From Candidatus Scalindua arabica (GTDB taxonomy: Bacteria; Planctomycetota; Brocadiia; Brocadiales; Scalinduaceae): 38,769 bases of DNA. The notes beneath the pieces were generated by a model that was not told where the DNA came from, made no database searches, and saw only the letters and a program-made list of their open reading frames with translations. Position numbers and translations under genes: made by a program. Positions 33,253-38,769 of this stretch are shown here, piece by piece. The DNA is taken from NCBI GenBank assembly GCA_018263435.1, contig JAANXD010000040.1, positions 1 to 38,769 on the forward strand, in the 5' to 3' direction. The stretch's first letter is position 1. The number at the start of each line of letters is the position of its first letter.

Positions 33253-33554
33253 AAGTTAGATTCTTTAAGATAGCGCAATATGAGTTAGATGATGCGGTGG
33301 AATACTACAATGTAGAACGACCTGGCTTGGGGTATGAATTCTTATGGGAGGTTTTTGAGGCTATTGATCGAATTAAGGCTTTTCCCGAAGCTTGGCAGCC
33401 TTTTCACAGAGGAACACGGAAGTGTCAAATTAGGCGGTTTCCATACGGTGTAATCTATAAACAAATTGATAAATTATTGTTAATAATTGCAGTTGCAAGT
33501 TTGCACAGAAGACCCGACTACTGGATTGTTCGCCTACCAGAGAAACAATCTTAA
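33249..33554 (+). CDS. ParE/RelE-family toxin
   Basis: Toxin partner of the preceding antitoxin (101 residues). ParE fold: AQYELDDAVEYYNVERPGLGYEFLWEVFEAIDRIKAFPEAWQPF, then CQIRRFPYGVIYK and the ending ASLHRRPDYWI (the HxxRxPxYW element is common in this group). ParE proteins inhibit gyrase, RelE proteins cut mRNA; which applies is not evident. Confidence 0.88.
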   Translation: MKVRFFKIAQYELDDAVEYYNVERPGLGYEFLWEVFEAIDRIKAFPEAWQPFHRGTRKCQIRRFPYGVIYKQIDKLLLIIAVASLHRRPDYWIVRLPEKQS

Positions 33555-33687
33555 CAAAAGTAGTTAAAGATGTAATATCCGTAGCACGTTATTTGGAAAT
33601 GGAGTGAAGTAGGAAATCAGGCACAAACTTTGAATCGAGACTGTCGACTTAATCACTAATCAAGGTCTGACCTGGAAGGATTAAATT

Positions 33688-33912
33688 ATGGAAACTAAAT
33701 GGCAAACATGTCCAATGTGTGATAGTTCTGAAATTAAACGAGTAAAAAGGACTCTTGCTTTTGATACTAAGAACGGCAAAGTAAAAGTGCCGAATCTTGT
33801 CTTTGATGAATGCAGTTCTTGCAAAGAACAGTTTTTTGATGAAGAAGCTAATAGCAAAATTGATACATACGTTAGCCGTTCTGTAAAGAAACCACACATT
33901 CCTTCCCGATAA
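33688..33912 (+). CDS. YgiT-type zinc-finger (MqsA-like) protein, apparently orphan
   Basis: The 74-residue protein has two CxxC pairs (CPMC near 8-11, CSSC near 42-45) in the YgiT arrangement: TCPMCDSSEIKRV ... VFDECSSCKEQFFDEEAN. YgiT/MqsA zinc fingers usually are the antitoxin half of a module with a DUF4258 or MqsR toxin upstream. Here the 133 bases upstream have no such gene; only a short fragment frame is seen, possibly a decayed toxin end. GGAAGGA lies eight bases before the ATG. The C-terminal helix-turn-helix of full MqsA is missing. Confidence 0.75.
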   Translation: METKWQTCPMCDSSEIKRVKRTLAFDTKNGKVKVPNLVFDECSSCKEQFFDEEANSKIDTYVSRSVKKPHIPSR

Positions 33913-34435
33913 TTAAGCATCTTTACATACAGATCATAATCACAAATCAAGGTGTACCCTCAATTCCATCATGTTAAGCAGAATTTGAACGTAATATGGT
34001 TGCGTAGCTGGAAACGTTGAAATTTGAGTGGTTGTACAACCGTAACCAATTAATGATTGTTATTGAAATTGCTTGAAAATCCACAAAAACTATACTTCTC
34101 AATCATCTTAGCCCATCAAAACACCTCGAATAGCGAAAGTCGGGCTAAGACAGGAGCTTTAAAAATACTGGAGCGATCTCCTTCAAATTATTGGTGGGAA
34201 GCCGAGCTGATACAAGTTGGATTTGGGAAATAGTAACAATAAAGACGGCCACATTGGTTCACAAGAGCAATTTATATAGGTTCGGTCGTATCGATACTGT
34301 TATTTTGCTGGAGTACGACTATTAAGTAGCAAAGTCTATCAAAGAAGGTAAACGTATAGAAATTACCTCTTCTAATAACAATAAAGAAAGTTGATGATTA
34401 TTTTTAACAAAGTAATGTCAAATACAAACAATGCA
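33913..34435. other. 523-base gap without a gene
   Basis: No coding frame or RNA gene recognised. The only marked structure is a 12-bp perfect palindrome, GGTTGTACAACC (about 34031-34042). The top6A stop lies at its right end. Confidence 0.55.
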
Positions 34436-35518
34436 TTATGGTAAAAAACTGTCTGCCTTCTTTAGCTTTTGGGGAAGATATTTTTCAATTACATAGTTTA
34501 ATCCATGTTTTGCCAGTGCCTGCTGTTCTGCTCTCACGCCCATCTTTAACATCTGATTAATTGCCTTCTGCCACTCCTTATACTGTTTTATAAATGGGTC
34601 GTTTTTCAATGCGTCTTTTGCCCTCTTTGTATCTATTTCCTTTAATGGATGAGTTGGGAGTTTGTAGTCAATGATATCCTGTGGCGTTATGCCAAGGTAT
34701 CGTGCGTTAGGTACGCAGAAATATTGGTTAATGTGTGCCGCATTTCCTGACCCCACCTTAAGGGTTCTGTATATGTTGCTGATACCATAAGGGTCTCCAT
34801 CAACAAAGACATATACGGGTATCTTTTCCCCCTCTGACAAACGCCTGATGAATCTTCTGCATGCCCTGGTTGGCACTCCTCCCATAGAAATTAATATGCA
34901 GTTTGCCTTCTTCCAGTAATTGTGTTTTACAAGTCTTTGGAACATTCCGGCAGTCTCTATTACCAGTACAAACTTTGCGTTGGTTTCGAATTTCAGGTGT
35001 TCGGTTGAGATCGGAATAGAGTATGCGCCTGAACCGAACTTGGTGCAATCAATCTTGAGTTGTTTGCCGGTTTCCTGGTCTTTATCTATTACTACTAACT
35101 TTCCGGCGACATCTCCTCCCTTCTCTTCCGGGATAAAGCCCAATTGCTCTCTGTTAACCTCAAACATTGCTTCAACGTCATCTATTACGGTATCTGATTC
35201 AGGTTGTTCATCAAAGCGTGCTTCGTCCCAGTTCTTGGATACATAGTAGGCCTCCCTTTTTGTGGCTATGTCATCTTTTTTAATGAGTTCTTTGGAAAGG
35301 GACATCACTCTCAGTGTCTGGGCAAATGTCTTTACGGTATTCACTGTTAAAGTGCGGGATTTTTTCTGCCCGACAAGTTCTAAAAAACCTCTCTTTGGAA
35401 TGTATTTGACATTGCTCAATGAACGAATTGGAAAAGACATACTGGGTTTTTGTTTCTTGGTGATCTTGTTGTGAATGGTGGAAGCAGATTCTTCTATTTT
35501 CTTTAATGTTTTTGTCAT
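34436..35518 (-). CDS. top6A: DNA topoisomerase VI subunit A (Spo11-like)
   Basis: Catalytic subunit of the type IIB topoisomerase that passes one duplex through another. The 360-residue protein has the winged-helix region with the catalytic Tyr pair ([11 protein letters not shown], Tyr91-Tyr92) and the Toprim domain: Glu188 in LVIETAGMF and DGD (Asp240, Asp242) in VFVDGDPYG, followed by [11 protein letters not shown]. Domain order and length agree with archaeal Top6A. It overlaps top6B by four bases (ATGA), so the subunits are made together. Topo VI is typical of archaea and plants and found in few bacteria. Confidence 0.95.
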   Translation of the reverse strand: MTKTLKKIEESASTIHNKITKKQKPSMSFPIRSLSNVKYIPKRGFLELVGQKKSRTLTVNTVKTFAQTLRVMSLSKELIKKDDIATKREAYYVSKNWDEARFDEQPESDTVIDDVEAMFEVNREQLGFIPEEKGGDVAGKLVVIDKDQETGKQLKIDCTKFGSGAYSIPISTEHLKFETNAKFVLVIETAGMFQRLVKHNYWKKANCILISMGGVPTRACRRFIRRLSEGEKIPVYVFVDGDPYGISNIYRTLKVGSGNAAHINQYFCVPNARYLGITPQDIIDYKLPTHPLKEIDTKRAKDALKNDPFIKQYKEWQKAINQMLKMGVRAEQQALAKHGLNYVIEKYLPQKLKKADSFLP

Positions 35519-37110
35519 GATCTACTCCTTTCAAGGATATCTGTCAGGTTATTGACTATTTTTTTCTCCTGCCTGTCGTTCAGGCTTAATATTTCCTTTA
35601 GCGCTACTCCAATGTGTGGAATGTATTTCTTTATATATGATTTTTTCTTGAATTCGTCAGCTGCCTTCTTTTTCCTCTTAATAAATGTAGATAGATGTCG
35701 TCCGCACTCTTGTAAGGCCAATTTGACTTCTTTTTCAATTTCAGGGTAATGTGCTATTGCCTCCTTGCTTTCTGATGTAAATGGAACCCAGACAGATGCG
35801 AGGTGCACCATAAGGAGCACTGGTCCTGACGGAAGCGCACCGGCAGATTGTTGTAGCCCATAATTTCTCCATGAAGTGTTTATTACTGACTCGGCAATAA
35901 CACATGCTGACTGCTGGTATAGCAAAGGGACTCTATTGGCGAATCTTAGTAATCGAATTAATCCCTCTTCCGGCAAATCACCTCCGTATGCCAGACCAAC
36001 TTCAATTTGAAAAGGGTTGCCTCTGTATACTGATGGAGGACGTGTATTTGATGTGAAGAAATCTGCATTGATCTGTTTTTTGAGGCCCTTTAAAATAGAT
36101 TCTTCGCCAATTGGAGAGATGCAATCTGTAGGGGGATTCATGATTTTTGTTAATTTGATTGCTTTGAAGAGTGCATCAGCTTCCTGGACTGCGATTCTTG
36201 AAGGTCGGGCCTTTCCATTTAAACCGGCTTTTTCACAAATTTCATTTGCGACTTTTGTGCTTACCCTGGAGAAATCATTAGTAAGGCAGGAGCGGAGATT
36301 CTTTGCTTTTGTGTCATGGAGCATCTTTATCAAGATTCCCAGCTCAATTCCATAGGGGTGGGGTTTTATTTCTTTCGGATCGGCCGGTAACTCTTTTGAA
36401 GCCCTGGGATACCTTGTTTCCTTATCTTCGGGGTTAATGTATGTTATATCAGTGTGTGGATTGGCGATGGATGTTTGTTCAATATATCCGTCCACAGACT
36501 GCCGGCCTTTCTGGTATCTGGCCTCCAGCTCAATAACGACTTTTGTTCCTCTTTTGGCGTCGTAATCCACTATTTCATCTTTGATAATACGTGGTTCATT
36601 CTTTTGTGTGTCTACGACGAGGCTGTAATGATGCGCTGGTTTTCTCGGTGATATCTTTGAGGTTATCAGTATCGGTTTGCCGGTTGTTAGCTGGCCATAC
36701 ATCCCTGCTGCTGATATGCCTATTCCCTGCTGCCCTCTTGACATCTTAAGTCTATGGAACTTTGAACCGTATAGTAACTTGCCAAAAATTTTTGGTATAT
36801 GTGATTTTAAAATACCCGGGCCATTGTCTTCAATGGTCACCCTGAATCTATCCTCCGTGTTTTTTAGCTGACTTATCCTGACTTTAATATCAGGGAGAAT
36901 TTTTGCCTCTTCACAGGCATCAAGCGAATTATCAATGCCTTCTTTAATAGTTGTGAGTAAGGCTTTTCTGGGGTTGTCGAATCCAAGTAAATGCCTGTTC
37001 TTTGTAAAGAATTCACTAACAGAAATCTCGCGTTGCTTTTTAGCAAGGTCATGAGCCGTAACCTTGTGTTCTGCCTCAGTTAGTTTTTTTCTTTTTTTTG
37101 AAGTTGCCAT
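35515..37110 (-). CDS. top6B: DNA topoisomerase VI subunit B
   Basis: ATPase subunit of topo VI. The 531-residue protein has the GHKL ATP site: Glu57/Asn61 in [18 protein letters not shown] (93-100) and [14 protein letters not shown] (126-139). A helix-two-turn-helix region and the transducer domain with its switch Lys (conserved FEVGLAYGG-type segment near 390) follow. The length matches the archaeal protein without extra C-terminal domains. No Shine-Dalgarno is visible before the ATG. Downstream of the archaemetzincin gene with a 15-base gap. Confidence 0.95.
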   Translation of the reverse strand: MATSKKRKKLTEAEHKVTAHDLAKKQREISVSEFFTKNRHLLGFDNPRKALLTTIKEGIDNSLDACEEAKILPDIKVRISQLKNTEDRFRVTIEDNGPGILKSHIPKIFGKLLYGSKFHRLKMSRGQQGIGISAAGMYGQLTTGKPILITSKISPRKPAHHYSLVVDTQKNEPRIIKDEIVDYDAKRGTKVVIELEARYQKGRQSVDGYIEQTSIANPHTDITYINPEDKETRYPRASKELPADPKEIKPHPYGIELGILIKMLHDTKAKNLRSCLTNDFSRVSTKVANEICEKAGLNGKARPSRIAVQEADALFKAIKLTKIMNPPTDCISPIGEESILKGLKKQINADFFTSNTRPPSVYRGNPFQIEVGLAYGGDLPEEGLIRLLRFANRVPLLYQQSACVIAESVINTSWRNYGLQQSAGALPSGPVLLMVHLASVWVPFTSESKEAIAHYPEIEKEVKLALQECGRHLSTFIKRKKKAADEFKKKSYIKKYIPHIGVALKEILSLNDRQEKKIVNNLTDILERSRS

Positions 37111-37125
37111 TTTTGATAATTTCTT

Positions 37126-37779
37126 TTAATTGGTAATTGCCTTTTTGTCTTCCATGATTGACTTGCAGTTACTACAAAAAGCAGCTCCTTTGTGATCTGT
37201 ATCTCTCAAGATTTTTGACAAGAACATAACGCATCTGTTATCTGTGCAGTGTCGAAGTCCATATGTATGTCCCAGTTCATGAACGGCTTCGATAATAATC
37301 CTTTTTTTAAACAGAGTAAGATCTTCCGGTAGGTCGTAAAATTTTTGTCTAAGTCTTGTTAAGGAAATCACTGCTATCTTTTTCTTTATTACTGCTTCTC
37401 CAAAAACGAATGTACGCTCAGGTACATATAAATCTACGTCTACTATTCCCAGTATCCTATCATATCCTGTTAGTCCTAATTTGTGTATTCGTTTCAGTAT
37501 TTTTGTTGAATGATACTGCATTTTATGTTTGTGATACGCATAAATTGGATCTTCTAGTTGTCTGCCAATGTCTATTTTTACGTTAAATCTATCTTCAAGT
37601 TCTTTTTGTGTGTAATGTAGGATTTCTTTGTCTATGGTTCCTATCGGGATGATACAAACTTTTTTTTTACTCATAGAAGTACTTGATGCGTAGTTTGTTT
37701 TTGTGGCTGCATTTCCCATTAATAGTAACAGTGGTATTAGAATTGAAAGTTTTTTACAGCATTTTGGAACTGATATCAT
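37126..37779 (-). CDS. archaemetzincin-family metalloprotease, secreted
   Basis: Zinc metalloprotease of the archaemetzincin (AMZ) family. The signature is complete: HELGHTYGLRHC, CVM four residues on, and a downstream CSNC pair for a second zinc. The 217-residue protein begins with a signal-peptide-like stretch (CCKKLSILIPLLLLMGNAA), unusual because archaeal AMZ is cytoplasmic and normally begins near VCIIPIGTID (residue 41). An internal ATG at 37674 would give the leaderless form, but no good Shine-Dalgarno supports either start. Precedes top6B on the same strand. Substrate unknown. Confidence 0.88.
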   Translation of the reverse strand: MISVPKCCKKLSILIPLLLLMGNAATKTNYASSTSMSKKKVCIIPIGTIDKEILHYTQKELEDRFNVKIDIGRQLEDPIYAYHKHKMQYHSTKILKRIHKLGLTGYDRILGIVDVDLYVPERTFVFGEAVIKKKIAVISLTRLRQKFYDLPEDLTLFKKRIIIEAVHELGHTYGLRHCTDNRCVMFLSKILRDTDHKGAAFCSNCKSIMEDKKAITN

Positions 37780-37988
37780 ATCTTGACAAAGACAACCGTT
37801 ATTTATTACTCCGGTTTGCCAGTAAAAAAATAGAGTTTTCTATCAATGGCTGATAGATTCACATGATATTGCGGTTTGCTTACTTTTTGAGTTTGGAGGG
37901 CGGAGGAAAAACTGAAAAGCGTATTGGTTGGAGAGAGATCATTATTAAAATATATAATCTGTATTCCTGTCGGCACTAGATTTTAAAC

Positions 37989-38228
37989 TTACGATTCTCC
38001 GTTTAAATTACTGTTTAAACCAGTGCCATGTGTTTTGATAATCTCAAGTGCCTGGTGGTTTGTAAAACCTTCTTTGCAGAGAGAGGCATAAAAATTATGC
38101 ATAAGCTGTGCCATTGTTTTCTGCAAGTCCATACATTGCGGTAGTATTTCATTCAGGAAACGCAAGCCTTGCTCTACCTCAATCTGTGCCATTAAATGTT
38201 TTAGATTGTCGTCTGCTTTGTCTTCCAC
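37989..38228 (-). CDS. small helical protein of unknown function
   Basis: Unrecognised 79-residue protein starting at GTG: KHLMAQIEVEQGLRFLNEILPQCMDLQKTMAQLMHNFYASLCKEGFTNHQALEIIKTHG. Almost fully helical by composition, with no membrane segment; two Cys. It begins four bases after the stop of the 33-residue membrane peptide, so it is probably translationally coupled, as it has no Shine-Dalgarno of its own. Confidence 0.65.
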   Translation of the reverse strand: MEDKADDNLKHLMAQIEVEQGLRFLNEILPQCMDLQKTMAQLMHNFYASLCKEGFTNHQALEIIKTHGTGLNSNLNGES

Positions 38229-38232
38229 TGTG

Positions 38233-38334
38233 TTATATAAACATTCTTACAAGTAAAAAATAGACCATCGTGATCAGTGTAATCATGCTAAACTGAATCC
38301 ATAAATGTCTAGATCCTTGTATAACTAATCGCAT
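38233..38334 (-). CDS. 33-residue single-pass membrane peptide
   Basis: A short frame with a strong Shine-Dalgarno (TAGGAGGA, then five bases, then ATG at 38334). It encodes MRLVIQGSRHLW followed by a hydrophobic stretch to the end (SMITLITMVYFLLVRMFI). One membrane segment with a basic N-terminus, so N-in is predicted. A promoter-like pair lies upstream (38373-38400, minus). The 79-residue gene follows four bases on. Function unknown. Small frame, but the ribosome-binding site and neat coupling make it credible. Confidence 0.68.
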   Translation of the reverse strand: MRLVIQGSRHLWIQFSMITLITMVYFLLVRMFI

Positions 38335-38653
38335 AGTTTTCCTCCTACCATATATTGTAGAGATTTGTAGGTACTGTACAACATTTGTGCAAAAAGTCAA
38401 GTATATTTTATAATATTTTTGGTTTGGGAAAAATTGACAAATATAAAAGTAGCAGATTTCAACTATCTTGCCTGATTACAAGGTTTTAGAGGGGTTTCGT
38501 TACATTTTAGCATTTCATTTTGTAATTTTTTAAACTAAAAAAAACAGAAAAAATTATATCAATGTTTGATATGTTGGTAAATCTGGCTATCGTCTGCTAT
38601 GGCAAATACTTAGAAGTGTTAATTGAGTAGGGTTTTTTATTTTTTATTTTTTA
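38335..38653. other. 319-base gap between the small membrane gene and the IS-like end
   Basis: No gene seen. It holds the minus-strand promoter candidate at 38373-38400 and an AT-rich stretch with T-runs around 38630-38652. Confidence 0.5.
38373..38400 (-). promoter_or_regulatory. candidate promoter for the 33- and 79-residue genes
   Basis: On the minus strand, TTGACT (38400-38395), a 16-base spacer, and TACAGT (38378-38373) with TG just upstream. The expected start leaves a leader of about 30 bases. Confidence 0.5.
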
Positions 38654-38707
38654 TGTCACAGCAAATTGATAATGTCAGTATATGGCAAATAGAAAATGTC
38701 AGGTAAA

Positions 38708-38730
38708 CTTACCTCCAGAAAGGAGGTAAG
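38708..38730 (+). promoter_or_regulatory. hairpin sequestering the ribosome-binding site of the putative transposase
   Basis: CTTACCTCC (38708-38716), loop AGAAA, GGAGGTAAG (38722-38730): a perfect 9-bp stem whose 3' arm is the Shine-Dalgarno GGAGGT. In a read-through transcript this would hide the site. Confidence 0.75.
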
Positions 38731-38732
38731 AG

Positions 38733-38769
38733 ATGTATTGCCTGAGAATGAAAGATATTAGCAAATACA
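38733..38769 (+). CDS. putative transposase (IstA-like), N-terminal part only
   Basis: ATG 38733 follows GGAGGT at five bases. Only 12 codons are visible (MYCLRMKDISKY), which fit the N-terminus of IstA-type transposases where a helix-turn-helix would follow. Too short for a firm identification; the IS21 call depends on the repeats upstream. Confidence 0.45.
   Translation, partial: MYCLRMKDISKY

Larger units (their letters stand above)
38654..38769 (+). mobile_element. probable left end of an IS21-like insertion sequence (runs off the window)
   Basis: Three TGTCA repeats (38654-38658, 38673-38677, 38697-38701) resemble the repeated transposase-binding sites at IS21-family ends. They are followed by a gene start (38733) whose Shine-Dalgarno lies in a perfect 9-bp hairpin. 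The call rests on this layout and on the first 12 codons only. Confidence 0.45.

Noticed and set aside
1-38769. CRISPR arrays, tRNA and rRNA genes
   Set aside because: Looked for direct repeats with regular spacers and for tRNA arms on both strands; none found.

Overview
The window looks like chromosome from a low-GC, AT-leaning bacterium, most likely a Planctomycetota of the Brocadiales (anammox) type. That placement is an inference. It rests on a Minf_1886-type gene, a NapH/NapG-like polyferredoxin ending in a DUF6599-like domain, a membrane pyrophosphatase with a signal-peptide-like extension, a bacterial topoisomerase VI pair beside an archaemetzincin, and many toxin-antitoxin modules. 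No rRNA, tRNA or CRISPR array was found.

Layout. 1-4391: a partial gene, a hicAB module (minus), an 821-residue multi-[4Fe-4S] membrane protein (plus) and a HigBA-type module (minus). 4574-12447: housekeeping genes on the plus strand: rpsO-pnp, a cold-shock gene with a clear terminator, an NtrB/NtrC-like two-component pair, and a PSP1-metG pair. 12589-15197: a Minf_1886-like gene, a SUMF1-domain protein and an HtrA-type protease. 15256-21993: an amino-acid stereochemistry locus made of an enolase-superfamily N-acylamino acid racemase/OSBS, a COG3375-like N-acyltransferase, a 2,4-diaminopentanoate-dehydrogenase-like enzyme and, divergently, a 717-residue fusion of a decayed glutamate-dehydrogenase N-terminal domain with a glutamate-racemase domain. 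A toxin-antitoxin pair and a secreted protein sit inside this locus. 22052-24749: an SOS block (lexA with its own promoter and a GAAC-N4-GTTC operator, a DUF6504-like gene, dinB). 24990-26256: a RelE module, several strong hairpins and a small zinc-ribbon gene. 26506-31844: an operon of ABC ATPase, ABC-2 permease, a helical-repeat protein and a membrane pyrophosphatase. 31926-33912: a zinc-ribbon gene, rsfS with an apparent AUA start, a ParDE-like module and an orphan YgiT zinc finger. 34436-38334 (minus): top6A, top6B, a secreted archaemetzincin, and a pair of small genes including a 33-residue membrane peptide. The right edge appears to be the start of an IS21-like element whose transposase ribosome-binding site is folded into a perfect hairpin.

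The two most unusual points are the racemase locus, with its dehydrogenase-racemase fusion, and the lexA leader, where promoter, SOS operator, a 15-bp inverted repeat and a three-stem structure are packed into 160 bases ending exactly at the start codon. Other points worth attention are the AUA start of rsfS, the topoisomerase VI-archaemetzincin cluster, and the toxin-antitoxin density (five complete modules plus one orphan in 38 kb). Dispersed palindromes and CGAAAT-type repeats fill several intergenic gaps.
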